Assembly (NCBI GenBank): GCA_035293945.1
Contig: DATGLV010000011.1
Span: 124,001-188,000 of the forward strand
DNA: 64,000 nucleotides
Direction: 5' to 3'
Source: VAZQ01 sp035293945
GTDB taxonomy: Bacteria > Pseudomonadota > Alphaproteobacteria > Rhizobiales > Xanthobacteraceae
The stretch's first letter is position 1, and each line of letters starts with the position of its first letter. The notes beneath the pieces are model-generated. The model had not been told where the DNA came from and did no database searches. It worked only from the letters and a program-made list of their open reading frames with translations. This document shows positions 25,369 through 33,764 of the stretch, one piece after another. The position numbers and the translations under genes were made by a program.

Positions 25369-25839
25369 TCAGATCCTCCCGTTCGCCGCCTGCGCGGCGC
25401 GCAGGACCGCCCGTATGATCCGATTGTGGGTGCCGCAGCGGCACAGATTGGGTGCAAGGGTCGCCCGCACGTCGGCCTCGGTCGGATGCGGGATGCGATC
25501 GAGCATCGCCTTGGCGGTCATGATCATGCCGTTGATGCAGTAGCCGCATTGCGCCGCCTGCTCGTCCATGAAGGCCTTTTGTAACGGATGCGGCCTCTCG
25601 ACCGTGCCGAGGCCCTCGATCGTGACGATGTCGGAATCGGCCATCTCACTGATCGCCCGTACGCACGACCGCGTCGGCACGCCATCGACCAGGACGGTGC
25701 AGGCGCCGCATTGCTCGAGACCACAGCCGAATTTTGCGCCGTTGAGCTCGAGATCGTTGCGCAGGACGTAAAGCAACGGGGTGTCCGGTGCGGCGTCGAC
25801 CGAATGCACGACACCGTTGACCTTCAGGTTGATGGCCAT
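25369..25839 (-). CDS. (2Fe-2S)-binding small subunit of molybdenum hydroxylase (isoquinoline 1-oxidoreductase alpha type)
   Basis: 156 aa. The N-terminal plant-ferredoxin-type cluster uses Cys39, Cys44, Cys47 and Cys59 (CGLEQCGAC ... C). The C-terminal helical cluster uses Cys98, Cys101, Cys133 and Cys135 (CGYC, CRC). It passes electrons from the molybdenum centre of the partner encoded immediately downstream. It has no signal of its own and is presumably exported with the Tat-signal-bearing large subunit. The ATG at 25839 is favoured over an upstream in-frame start. Confidence 0.93.
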   Translation of the reverse strand: MAINLKVNGVVHSVDAAPDTPLLYVLRNDLELNGAKFGCGLEQCGACTVLVDGVPTRSCVRAISEMADSDIVTIEGLGTVERPHPLQKAFMDEQAAQCGYCINGMIMTAKAMLDRIPHPTEADVRATLAPNLCRCGTHNRIIRAVLRAAQAANGRI

Positions 25840-25961
25840 AGCGGTTCCTCGAATGACAGATTCCGCGTAACAGTCCTGGAAAGCGCAGCTTGCGGGCAAG
25901 TTCCGCCAACATTCGCGGCATATTGCGTCGCGGCGATGCAGCCGTCGAGGGCCCGCTCCGG

Positions 25962-27101
25962 CTATTTTTGCCGTGGGCTAATGTCGCCCTCTGCCCACAG
26001 CGCCCGCGTCCGGGCGCGGAACTCTTCGAACCGGCCGGAGATGATGGCCGCGCGCGCGGTCTCCATGAGCTCCTGATAATAGGAAAGATTAACCAAGGTC
26101 AGCAGGATCGCGCCCAGCATTTCCTCCGCTTTGACCAGGTGGTGCAGATAGGCGCGCGAATAGCCCCGCGCCGCCGGGCAGGAACCTGCTTCATCGAGCG
26201 GCCGCGGATCCTCGGCATGCCGCGCGTTCTTCAGGTTCACCGGTCCGCGGCGCGTGAAGGCAAGCCCATGCCGGCCATTGCGCGTGGGCAGCACGCAGTC
26301 GAACATGTCGACCCCGCGTGCCACCGCCTCGATGAGATCGGCGGGGGTGCCGACGCCCATGAGATATCGCGGCCGTCCGCTCGGCAGCGCCGGCGTCACC
26401 ACCTCGATCGTCTTGAGCATCACTTCGGGCGCTTCGCCGACCGCCAGCCCACCGATCCCGTAGCCATGAAAATCCATCGCGGTGAGTTCCGCGGCGCTCT
26501 TGAGCCGCAGCTCTGGGTCGTCGCCGCCTTGGACGATGCCGAACAGGGCGCGTCCCGCTGGCGCGGCCCCAAACGCATTTCTCGAGCGCTCGGCCCAGCG
26601 CAGCGATAGCCGCATGGCGCGATCAAGATCCGCCCGGGGCGCCGGCAGCTTCACACACTCGTCGAGCTGCATGGCGATATCGGAGCCGAGCAGCAACTGA
26701 ATTTCGACCGCCCGCTCCGGCGTGAGCTCAACCAGGGCGCCATCAAGATGAGAGCGGAAAGTCACCCCGCGCTCGTCGATCTTGCGCAAGCCGGCAAGGG
26801 ACATGACCTGGAAGCCGCCGGAATCAGTCAGAATCGCGTGCGGCCAATTCATGAAGCGATGCAGGCCCCCGAGCGCAGCAATGCGCTCGGCGCCGGGGCG
26901 CAGCATCAGATGATAGGTGTTGCCCAGGAGGATGTCGGCGCCGGTCGCCCGCACCGCCTCCGGCAGGAGGCCTTTCACGGTCGCCTGGGTACCCACCGGC
27001 ATGAAGGCGGGCGTCTTCACGGCCCCATGGGGGGCGGTGATCTCGCCGCAGCGCGCCGCGCCGTCAGTGGCAACGAGATGAAACTGAAATTCGGCAGGCA
27101 T
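25962..27101 (-). CDS. tgt: tRNA-guanine transglycosylase
   Basis: 379 aa. Replaces guanine 34 with preQ1 in GUN-anticodon tRNAs, the committed tRNA step of queuosine synthesis. Visible features: TPAFMPVGTQATVKG, ILLGNTYHLMLRPG, LTDSGGFQVMSL with the catalytic Asp, IVQGG, and a C-terminal zinc-type DCVLPTRNGRHG region. Near the C-terminus the usual Cys/His zinc ligands appear as CPAARGYSRAYLHHL; two of the usual Cys residues of CxCxxC are not seen (ENGSCPA-like form), which is normal in some alphaproteobacterial enzymes. The ATG at 27101 lies 30 nt after the queA stop. Confidence 0.96.
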   Translation of the reverse strand: MPAEFQFHLVATDGAARCGEITAPHGAVKTPAFMPVGTQATVKGLLPEAVRATGADILLGNTYHLMLRPGAERIAALGGLHRFMNWPHAILTDSGGFQVMSLAGLRKIDERGVTFRSHLDGALVELTPERAVEIQLLLGSDIAMQLDECVKLPAPRADLDRAMRLSLRWAERSRNAFGAAPAGRALFGIVQGGDDPELRLKSAAELTAMDFHGYGIGGLAVGEAPEVMLKTIEVVTPALPSGRPRYLMGVGTPADLIEAVARGVDMFDCVLPTRNGRHGLAFTRRGPVNLKNARHAEDPRPLDEAGSCPAARGYSRAYLHHLVKAEEMLGAILLTLVNLSYYQELMETARAAIISGRFEEFRARTRALWAEGDISPRQK

Positions 27102-27131
27102 TGCTTCCAATCGTCGTAAGTCAGGCGCAAA

Positions 27132-28214
27132 TCAGGGCACGCGGAACAAAAGGCAGGCATCTCCATAAGAATAGAAGCGATAACCCATCGCAATGGCGTG
27201 TGAATAGGCTTCTCGCATCACCTCCAGGCCGCAAAAGGCCGAGACCAACATGAAAAGAGTTGATCGCGGCAGGTGGAAATTGGTCAGCATCACGTCGATG
27301 GTGCGGAAGCGATATCCCGGCGTAATGAACAGCGCCGTCTCGCCGGTGAACGGATGAACGGTCCCATCCTCGCCGCTCGCGCTCTCGATAAGCCGCATTG
27401 AGGTCGAGCCCACGGCTACCACCCGACCGCCGTTGCTGCGGGCGGCATTGAGCGCAGCGGCGGTTTCGGGACCTACGCTGCCCCATTCCGAAAACATCCG
27501 ATGGTCGGATGTGTCTGCCGCCTTCACGGGAAGGAACGTGCCTGCACCAACGTGGAGGGTGACGCGATGGAGCGCGATGCCTCTGTGTCGCAGCGCATCA
27601 ACCAGGGTTGGCGTGAAGTGGAGCCCTGCAGTCGGAGCCGCGACAGCTCCTTCGCGGGCTGCGAACATGGTTTGATAGTCCTCGCGATCGCGCGCATCCG
27701 TCTCCCGCCGCGCAGCGATATAGGGAGGGAGCGGCATGGTGCCGCGCTCCTCCAGCGCCTGATCGAGAACGGCACCATGGAATGCGAAAGCAAGCGTCAC
27801 CTCGCCGCCCTCCGCCTTCTCCTCTACCGTGGCGTCGAGTTGGTCCAGGAAGCATACTTCGCCTTCGCTGCCGAAACGTACAATATCGCCGACCGCAAGC
27901 CGCTTGGCGGGCTTCACGAATGCGCGCCAGCGCGCCCCATCCAGACGCTGATGCAGGGTCGCCTCGATGGCCGGTTCGGCCTCCCCGCGCCCGATGCGCC
28001 GTCCGCTCAGCCGCGCCGGAACAACCTTGGTATCGTTGACCACCAGCGCATCACCCGGACGGAGGATATCGGGCAGATCGCGCACAATGTGATCCTCGAG
28101 CAGGGGCCCGGCGCCCGGACGCACGACCAGCAACCGGGCAGTGTCGCGCGGGGCCGCCGGGCGCAGCGCGATCCGCTCCGCCGGCAGGTCGAAATCGAAG
28201 AGATCAGTCCGCAT
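27132..28214 (-). CDS. queA: S-adenosylmethionine:tRNA ribosyltransferase-isomerase
   Basis: 360 aa. Converts preQ1-tRNA to epoxyqueuosine-tRNA by moving the ribosyl group of SAM. Typical blocks: FDFDLPAERIALRPAAPRDTARLL at the N-terminus (partly MRTDLFDFDLP), GDALVVNDTKVVPARL, AAPTAGLHFTPTLVDAL, HVGAGTFLPVKA, and TNFHLPRSTLFMLVSAF near the end. It is directly upstream of tgt, so the two sequential queuosine genes form an operon. I start at the ATG at 28214; upstream in-frame codons look non-coding. Confidence 0.96.
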   Translation of the reverse strand: MRTDLFDFDLPAERIALRPAAPRDTARLLVVRPGAGPLLEDHIVRDLPDILRPGDALVVNDTKVVPARLSGRRIGRGEAEPAIEATLHQRLDGARWRAFVKPAKRLAVGDIVRFGSEGEVCFLDQLDATVEEKAEGGEVTLAFAFHGAVLDQALEERGTMPLPPYIAARRETDARDREDYQTMFAAREGAVAAPTAGLHFTPTLVDALRHRGIALHRVTLHVGAGTFLPVKAADTSDHRMFSEWGSVGPETAAALNAARSNGGRVVAVGSTSMRLIESASGEDGTVHPFTGETALFITPGYRFRTIDVMLTNFHLPRSTLFMLVSAFCGLEVMREAYSHAIAMGYRFYSYGDACLLFRVP

Positions 28215-28338
28215 GTAGGCCTGGCCGCGCACAATGGTGGTCAGGCGGTTCGCACAAACGGCGCATTCCCGCAACACTTCCGGAGGAGCCCCCGCAGTGC
28301 GGTTCTCGCTACACCCGGTGTGCCGTGCCGCTTATGGA

Positions 28339-28632
28339 CTATTCGCGCGGTGGATAGGGGTCGCGATCGCCGACCCAGACTGATGAAAGCGCCCCGGTTT
28401 CGTCCATTACCGACACTTCCGATGGCTCATCCTGCTCGGCAAGCTTATGAGCGGCATCGATGGCAAATAACTTCGCCTCGCGCTCACTCTTGTATGGACC
28501 AAATTCTTGCCTAGTGAAAATAATGAACCAAGCGTCATCGCGGCGCAGCACGACATAATGGGCGCGCGGCTTCGGCTCGAGCGGGGCTGCCCTTCGGGCA
28601 TGACCCGCCATGTGCATATGAGTTCCCGGCAT
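28339..28632 (-). CDS. Small DUF2188-like protein
   Basis: 97 aa, soluble. RAHYVVLRRDDAWFIIFTRQ, GPYKSEREAKLFAIDAAHKL and a final VSVMDETGALSSVWVGDRDPYPP strand fit the pattern of DUF2188 (strand-strand-helix with a Trp and a terminal basic or aromatic motif). Function of the family is unknown. GGGAGGTGAG just before the ATG at 28632 is a strong ribosome site and decides the start over an upstream ATG. Confidence 0.7.
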   Translation of the reverse strand: MPGTHMHMAGHARRAAPLEPKPRAHYVVLRRDDAWFIIFTRQEFGPYKSEREAKLFAIDAAHKLAEQDEPSEVSVMDETGALSSVWVGDRDPYPPRE

Positions 28633-28919
28633 GATCTCACCTCCCTGCGTCCGAACGTATGCTCGCGCACGCATCCCCTGTTGGCCTGCTTGACTGCAAG
28701 GATTTCTAACTCGCTCACCGAGACTAGAGTTCCAACAGACCGGGTTAAGCTCATCGCATCAAAATCAATTGAATTCCTTTGCTTGTTCGTGTGCGCTGCA
28801 GCAGCCCTGTCGTCTTATTGTCATCCAATTCTCGATCTCACCTCGATCACGTCAAATTCTCTTCGCAAGCACGCGTTAGCGTCTGGCAAAGAAGCGGCAC
28901 CGCATTGCAGGAGCATTCG

Positions 28920-29120
28920 ATGGGAACTGTGATGGTGAAATGTCCGAATACCGGGCGCGACATTTCAACCGGCATCATTGCTGATCGCGCGAGCTTCGCC
29001 GCTACGCCGGTTTTCTTTGCGCGCGTTTTCTGTCCGATGTGCCGGGCCGAGCACGAATGGTTCGCCAGGGAGGCCTGGGTTTGCGAGGCCGAGCCGTGCG
29101 AGTCGCCGCAGGCTGCCTAA
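28920..29120 (+). CDS. Small zinc-ribbon-like protein
   Basis: 66 aa. CPNTG (residues 8-12) and CPMCRAEHEW (about 38-47), plus two further Cys residues (WVCEAEPC), suggest a small zinc-binding fold, possibly a zinc ribbon. CAGGAG 6-7 nt before the ATG at 28920 supports expression. Similar short proteins of the form VxCPxTGRxISTGI are frequent in Bradyrhizobiaceae and uncharacterised. Confidence 0.72.
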   Translation: MGTVMVKCPNTGRDISTGIIADRASFAATPVFFARVFCPMCRAEHEWFAREAWVCEAEPCESPQAA

Positions 29121-29182
29121 TACCAATTGAGTGCGGGTCGGATGCGGCGTGCGATGCAGCAACAGCAAATGGCTTTACAAAT

Positions 29183-29641
29183 TTAGTCAAAGCGGGCGGA
29201 AACGATCCGATCCGGGTCTGAGACTGGCTCACCGCGCTTGATCTTATCCACATTCTCCATCCCTTCGACGACCATGCCCCAGACCGTGTATTGGCCATTG
29301 AGCCAGGGCGCATCCTCGAAGCAGATGAAGAACTGGCTATCCCCGGAGTCGGGGCTCTGCGCGCGCGCCATGGAAACCGTCCCGCGGACGTGCTTCTCCT
29401 TGGAGAACTCGGCCTTGAGCTTTCGTCCGGAACCGCCGGTGCCGGTTCCATGCGGGCAACCGGTCTGTGCCATGAAGCCGTCGATCACACGGTGAAAGGC
29501 GACGCCGTTATAGAAACCGTCGGCGACCAACTCCTTGATGCGTGCCACATGCACCGGTGCAAGATCTGGTCGCATCTCGATCCGGACGGTGCCCTGGGTG
29601 GTTTCGAGGACGAGCTGCTTGTCTTCAGGATTGTCTGCCAT
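29183..29641 (-). CDS. ppiB: Cytoplasmic cyclophilin-type peptidyl-prolyl isomerase
   Basis: 152 aa without a signal peptide. Cyclophilin blocks: FHRVIDGFMAQTGCPHGTG, EFSKEKHVRGTVSMARA, and SGDSQFFICFEDAPWLNGQYTVWG. The active-site Arg of FHRVI and the SQFF motif are present. It catalyses cis-trans isomerisation of Xaa-Pro bonds. AGGAG 7 nt before the ATG lies inside the end of the preceding TonB-C-like gene, which overlaps by 17 nt; the two are translationally linked. Confidence 0.95.
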   Translation of the reverse strand: MADNPEDKQLVLETTQGTVRIEMRPDLAPVHVARIKELVADGFYNGVAFHRVIDGFMAQTGCPHGTGTGGSGRKLKAEFSKEKHVRGTVSMARAQSPDSGDSQFFICFEDAPWLNGQYTVWGMVVEGMENVDKIKRGEPVSDPDRIVSARFD

Positions 29642-30098
29642 CAGGTGCTCCTGCTTGCTTGAGCTTGCGGTTGTCGATGAAACGCATTGTCATAGGGCGC
29701 CCGGCGAGCGCGTTGCCGAGCGCCTCGGTGAACGGCAGCGGGGTACAGCGGGCGAGCGCCTGTGCGACCGCAATCCGATAGATCATCCGCTCTTCGGCTG
29801 ACGCTTCCCGCGTCTCATAGGTGATACGCGGCTCGCCCAAGAGCTCGCCATCACGTTTGAAGCTCAACATCACGGTGATTTGCATGCCGGCGCGCGACTC
29901 GTCGAGGTCGGGCGGAATCCAGCACGCCTCGAGCGCTTTGAAGACTTCCCTGATAGTGTTGAGCGGCGCCGTCGGCCGACTATGCGCCGCGTTGGCATCA
30001 GGCCCGGGGCCGCCAACCTGCGCCAGTACGGGCTCGCACGGCGCGCAAGCCCACCCGGCGACGGCCGCGAGCACAACGAGGAGCCGGGTCGGGCGCAT
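29625..30098 (-). CDS. Secreted protein with TonB-C-like domain
   Basis: 157 aa. Signal peptide (LLVVLAAVAGWACAPCEPVLAQ), short linker, then a domain with CWIPP, VMLSFKRDGELLGEPRITYET and RIAVAQALARCTPLPF. This is the beta-beta-alpha-beta pattern of TonB/TolA C-terminal domains without the membrane helix and proline arm. It may be a periplasmic partner of an envelope complex; function is unknown. It is encoded between two cyclophilin genes, 18 nt after ppiA and overlapping ppiB by 17 nt. Confidence 0.8.
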   Translation of the reverse strand: MRPTRLLVVLAAVAGWACAPCEPVLAQVGGPGPDANAAHSRPTAPLNTIREVFKALEACWIPPDLDESRAGMQITVMLSFKRDGELLGEPRITYETREASAEERMIYRIAVAQALARCTPLPFTEALGNALAGRPMTMRFIDNRKLKQAGAPDGRQS

Positions 30099-30116
30099 GC
30101 CGGTCTCCCCGATGAC

Positions 30117-30683
30117 TCATTTGGCGTCGGCTGCGACCTGAACCCTGAGCATGCGGTCGGGATCGGTTACAGCGCCATTCTGCGCTTCCGGCCCCTTCTT
30201 GATCTTGTCGACCACGTCCATCCCGGACACGACCTGGCCAACGACCGTGTACTTGCCGTTAAGGAACGAGCCGTCGCCATACATGATGAAGAATTGGCTG
30301 TTCGCGGAGTTCGGATCGCTTGTGCGCGCCATGCCGACCACGCCGCGGACGAACGGGGTGCTGGTGAACTCGGCCGGCAGATTCGGATATTTCGAGCCGC
30401 CGGTGCCATCGCCGTTCTGCCCGTCGCCGGTCTGCGCCATGAACCCGGCAATGACGCGATGGAACGGCACGTTATCGTAGAACTTGTCACGGGCCAGCTG
30501 CTTGATTCGTTCAGCATGCTTGGGCGCGAGATCGGGCCTCAGCTTGATAACGATGCGGCCATATTTGGTATCGATCAGAATCGTGTTCTGAGGATCGGTG
30601 CCGGCCGGCAGGGTTTGCGCCACGGCAGGCATCGCGCAGATCAGCGCAGTCAACACAGCGAACAGGCGAACAAGGCGTGTCAT
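30117..30683 (-). CDS. Periplasmic cyclophilin-type peptidyl-prolyl isomerase
   Basis: 188 aa. A signal peptide (LVRLFAVLTALICAMPAVAQ) directs it to the periplasm. Core motifs are FHRVIAGFMAQTGDGQNGDGTGG, RGVVGMARTSDPNSANSQFFI and LNGKYTVVGQVVSGMDVVDKI. It is the exported counterpart of the cyclophilin encoded two genes downstream. The three genes (this, TonB-C-like, ppiB) are tightly packed and probably form one transcript, possibly starting from coaD 134 nt upstream. Confidence 0.95.
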   Translation of the reverse strand: MTRLVRLFAVLTALICAMPAVAQTLPAGTDPQNTILIDTKYGRIVIKLRPDLAPKHAERIKQLARDKFYDNVPFHRVIAGFMAQTGDGQNGDGTGGSKYPNLPAEFTSTPFVRGVVGMARTSDPNSANSQFFIMYGDGSFLNGKYTVVGQVVSGMDVVDKIKKGPEAQNGAVTDPDRMLRVQVAADAK

Positions 30684-30817
30684 AGGTGCTCCCGAGGTGG
30701 ATGATCAAGGATCGCGTGATTTGGGTCTTGCTTAGCTTCCGGGGAAATCGCCGTCCTTCCCCAATATATGATCAGGTAGGTCGCTCAGCGATCCGGCATA
30801 TTCCGCTTCGGCCTTAC

Positions 30818-31327
30818 CTATTTTGTCTTTGTGCTCGCGAATTTCGCCTTCAACTGTGCCACGACCACGGGCGGCACGAAAGGCGTCACGTCGCCCCCCA
30901 TGGATGCGATCTGCCGCACCAGGGTGCCGGTTATCGGGCGGACCGCCGGTGACGCCGGCAGGAAGACCGTCTGCAGATCGGGGGCCAGCATTGCATTCAT
31001 GCCGGCCATCTCCATCTCGTAGTCGAAATCCGCCACCCCCCGCAAACCGCGGATGAGGAGGGTCGCGCCCTCTCGCCGCGCCGCCTCCACCACCAAGTCT
31101 GCGAAAGTGATGCAGGAGAGCTCGCAGCCGGCCGCGCGGGCAAGCGGCGCACAGACCGCCTCGAGCATGGCGCGTCGCTCCGGTGCAGTGAACAGCGGCG
31201 CTTTGCCAGGGTGCGTCCCGATCGCCAGCACAATGCGGTCCGCCAACCGTGCGCACTGGCGCACCAGATCCAGGTGACCATTGGTCACCGGATCGAACGA
31301 GCCGGGAAAGAGTGCGACACGCGGCAT
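30818..31327 (-). CDS. coaD: Phosphopantetheine adenylyltransferase
   Basis: 169 aa. Penultimate step of coenzyme A synthesis: 4'-phosphopantetheine plus ATP gives dephospho-CoA. FPGSFDPVTNGHLDLV holds the nucleotidyltransferase T/HxGH motif (NGH), RGLRGVADFDYE is the substrate loop, and PITGTLVRQIASMGGDVTPFVPP matches the C-terminal ISSTxVR region. Length is normal. The gene before it on the same strand is far away, so it likely has its own promoter in 31328-31517. Confidence 0.96.
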   Translation of the reverse strand: MPRVALFPGSFDPVTNGHLDLVRQCARLADRIVLAIGTHPGKAPLFTAPERRAMLEAVCAPLARAAGCELSCITFADLVVEAARREGATLLIRGLRGVADFDYEMEMAGMNAMLAPDLQTVFLPASPAVRPITGTLVRQIASMGGDVTPFVPPVVVAQLKAKFASTKTK

Positions 31328-31517
31328 GGTTCGGGGTCTAACCCGCCGCAGCGGGAACCCGCAAGACCGTGGGCGCCCTCACATGCAAAAGGCAAGGCGG
31401 CCGCGGAAGAAATTAACCGTCGCGATGAACCTTTTGGCAGCTCAGAGCAACCAATAGGGCAGAGGGTGGTAACGCCTGCCTCAAGCCTGCACGGCGCCTG
31501 AAGAGGGGGAATTCAAC

Positions 31518-31802
31518 ATGTTGATCTATCGCGCTCTTTCAGCTGTCGCCGCAGCCGCCCTCGGGGCCGCCGTCATGATGGCTTTGCCGGGATTCAGCCC
31601 GCCCGTGAGCGCCGGCACCTCCCCGGCCGTCGACCCCGCGGCCGCAGCCCAGGTGACCGTCGGCCAAGATCGCCCGCTGGCAACTCCCTGCAGCGAGCAG
31701 GCTTGGCCATACTATGCGGCAGCCTGCCTGCAAGATCACACCCCGACCGCCGGACAGGTCCGTACGGTCAGGCTGGTCACCACCGACCGACTGCCAAGGT
31801 AA
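31518..31802 (+). CDS. Small secreted protein with two Cys
   Basis: 94 aa. A signal peptide (AVAAAALGAAVMMALPGFSPPVSA) is followed by a short mature region with CSEQAWPYYAAACLQD and VRLVTTDRLPR. The EQAWPYY-x5-CL-x-D and VTTDRL pattern occurs in many short exported proteins of Hyphomicrobiales and has no assigned function. GAGGGGGAATTCAAC precedes the ATG. Downstream, the same strand carries an ankyrin protein. Confidence 0.75.
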   Translation: MLIYRALSAVAAAALGAAVMMALPGFSPPVSAGTSPAVDPAAAAQVTVGQDRPLATPCSEQAWPYYAAACLQDHTPTAGQVRTVRLVTTDRLPR

Positions 31803-31951
31803 CCCACGTCATTTCCGATCTTTGCGGCGGTCGCCTTCCGGCGGCCGCGCGGCGTTTTGTCCGGGGCCCGAGGCTCGTCGACAAAGCCGATCACGCGAAC
31901 AGCCAGACGTGTTACAGTTTCCCCCCGCACCCTTTCTCAATGGAGACCTCA

Positions 31952-32683
31952 GTGAAGACGGCCATGGCTTGCCGCGTCGACTGCCGCCCTCCTCTTTTGC
32001 TTGCCGTCGCGATCCTGGTCCTGCTTATCGCAGCACCGGCCTCGCTCATGGCACAGACGCCGCCGAGCGCGCGCGAGCTACGCATCTATGCCGGGTTGCA
32101 TGCGGCCGCCGCCAATGGGGATGTCGCCGCCATCGAGCAGCTCATCGCCGAGGGCGAGAAGCCGAACATCCAGGATGCCAACAGCCGCACGCCGCTCATC
32201 GTCGCCGCGTTCCGCAAGCAGCTCGCGGCCGCGCAGGCGCTCCTGCGCCACGGCGCCGATCCCAATGCCCATGATGAAGACGGCTACGGCATCTTGGCCA
32301 TCGCGGCAAGCAACAACGATCTCGAAATGCTGAAGACAGCGCTTGCCGCGGGCAGCAACCCCCGCGCCGTAGAGGGGCGTGACAACGGCAGCGCGCTGAT
32401 TATTGCCGCGCAGCTCGGGTATGTAGACATCGTGCATGCCCTGATCGACGCCAAGGCGGATATCGACCGCATCAACAATCGGGGCTGGACCGCCTTGATC
32501 ACCGCGGTGACGCTCGGCAGCGGCGACAAGGCACATACCGCGATCGTCGAAGCGCTGGTCGCAGCCCACGCCGACGGCGACATCAAGGATCCGCTCGGCC
32601 GCACCGCGCTCGATTACGCGCGTGCGCGCGGCTATTCGGATATGGTCCCGATCCTGGAAAAGTCGGTCGGCCGGCACACGTGA
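31952..32683 (+). CDS. Periplasmic ankyrin-repeat protein
   Basis: About 243 aa. A signal peptide (LLLAVAILVLLIAAPASLMAQ) is followed by five or six ankyrin repeats: LHAAAANGDVAAIEQLIAEG, TPLIVAAFRKQLAAAQALLR, GILAIAASNNDLEMLKTALA, ALIIAAQLGYVDIVHALIDA and TALDYARARGYSDMVPILE. Ankyrin repeats bind proteins; exported bacterial versions are often tied to catalase or redox functions, but nothing here shows this. GGAG sits 6 nt before the GTG at 31952, so I prefer that to the ATG at 31940. It overlaps or abuts the following gene region closely. Confidence 0.85.
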   Translation: MKTAMACRVDCRPPLLLAVAILVLLIAAPASLMAQTPPSARELRIYAGLHAAAANGDVAAIEQLIAEGEKPNIQDANSRTPLIVAAFRKQLAAAQALLRHGADPNAHDEDGYGILAIAASNNDLEMLKTALAAGSNPRAVEGRDNGSALIIAAQLGYVDIVHALIDAKADIDRINNRGWTALITAVTLGSGDKAHTAIVEALVAAHADGDIKDPLGRTALDYARARGYSDMVPILEKSVGRHT

Positions 32684-32727
32684 TTTTCCCGATACGGACG
32701 ATGCATTTGCAAGACTGGCGAGGAAAC

Positions 32728-33729
32728 ATGTCGCTCATCAGCCGCAGAGGTTTGGGCCTCATAGGATACGTGGCTGCAATGGTCCTGATCCTCGCGCTGG
32801 CGGGCTTGAGCAGCGCCGGGGCGCAGGACAGGTATCCGAGTCGCACCGTGCACATCATTGTGCCCACCCCCGCCGGCGGTCCCATCGACGTGATGGCGCG
32901 CCTGGTCGCCAATGAGATCGCGCCGAAGCTTGGGCAAAGCGTGATCGTCGACAATCGCGGCGGCGCCGGCAACACCATCGGCTCGGCCGAAGCCGCGCGC
33001 GCCACGCCCGATGGCTACACTTTGCTCTATTCGAGCTCGAGCGGGCTCGTCATCGCCCCGATGCTGCAGAAGAGCGCCGGCTACGATCCGCTCAAGAGCT
33101 TCGATCCGGTGGCGGTGGTCGCCGCCACCGCCAACATCCTGGTGGTCAACCCCTCAGTGCCGGCGAAATCCGTCGCGGAGCTCATCGCCTACGCCAAGGC
33201 GAACCCCGGCAAGGTCAATTTCTCCTCGGGCGGCATCGGCACCCTGCCGCATCTCATCGGCGAATATTTCAAGTCGCATGCCGGCATCGACGTCATTCAC
33301 GTGCCCTATCGGGGCGGCGGCCCCTCGATCCAGGATGTGGTCGCCGGTCACGTGCAGTACACTTTCGAAGGCATTTCGGTGCTGCTGCCGCTGATCAAGA
33401 CCGGACAACTGCGGGCGCTCGCAGTGACAAGCGCGCAGCGCAGCCCGCTACTGCCCGACGTGCCGACTATGATCGAAAGCGGCTTCCCCGATTTCGCGAC
33501 CAGCGCCTGGACCGGCCTATTGGCGCCGGCCGGCACGCCGCCGGAGGTGATCGCCAAGCTCAATGGCGCAGTCAACGCGGCGCTGCAAACGGCCGACATG
33601 AAGGCTGCGCTCGACCGTCTCGCCGGCGATCCGCTCGGTGGCCCGCCCGCCGAGCTCACCAAAGTGATCCAGTCCGACATCGGCAAATGGCAGCCGATTA
33701 TTCAAGCGCTCAATCTGCAGACCGACTGA
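32728..33729 (+). CDS. Tripartite tricarboxylate transporter substrate-binding protein (Bug family)
   Basis: 333 aa. A signal peptide (LIGYVAAMVLILALAGLSSAGAQ) is followed by the Bug fold: YPSRTVHIIVPTPAGGPIDVMARLVA, VDNRGGAGNTIGSAEAARATPDGYTLL, and VPYRGGGPSIQDVVAGHVQ. These extracytoplasmic receptors bind carboxylates for TctAB permeases. No TctA or TctB gene is nearby, as is common for orphan Bug proteins. The ligand is unknown. A short AGGA precedes the ATG at 32728. Confidence 0.92.
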   Translation: MSLISRRGLGLIGYVAAMVLILALAGLSSAGAQDRYPSRTVHIIVPTPAGGPIDVMARLVANEIAPKLGQSVIVDNRGGAGNTIGSAEAARATPDGYTLLYSSSSGLVIAPMLQKSAGYDPLKSFDPVAVVAATANILVVNPSVPAKSVAELIAYAKANPGKVNFSSGGIGTLPHLIGEYFKSHAGIDVIHVPYRGGGPSIQDVVAGHVQYTFEGISVLLPLIKTGQLRALAVTSAQRSPLLPDVPTMIESGFPDFATSAWTGLLAPAGTPPEVIAKLNGAVNAALQTADMKAALDRLAGDPLGGPPAELTKVIQSDIGKWQPIIQALNLQTD

Positions 33730-33764
33730 GCGGACGATTTTCAGGGCACAGGGTCGAGGGGGCC

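Noticed and set aside
23288..25543. 751-codon open frame opposite the molybdenum hydroxylase large subunit
   Set aside because: Composition (rich in Arg, His, Asp, Gly) is that of an antisense frame, and the reverse strand has clear family motifs.
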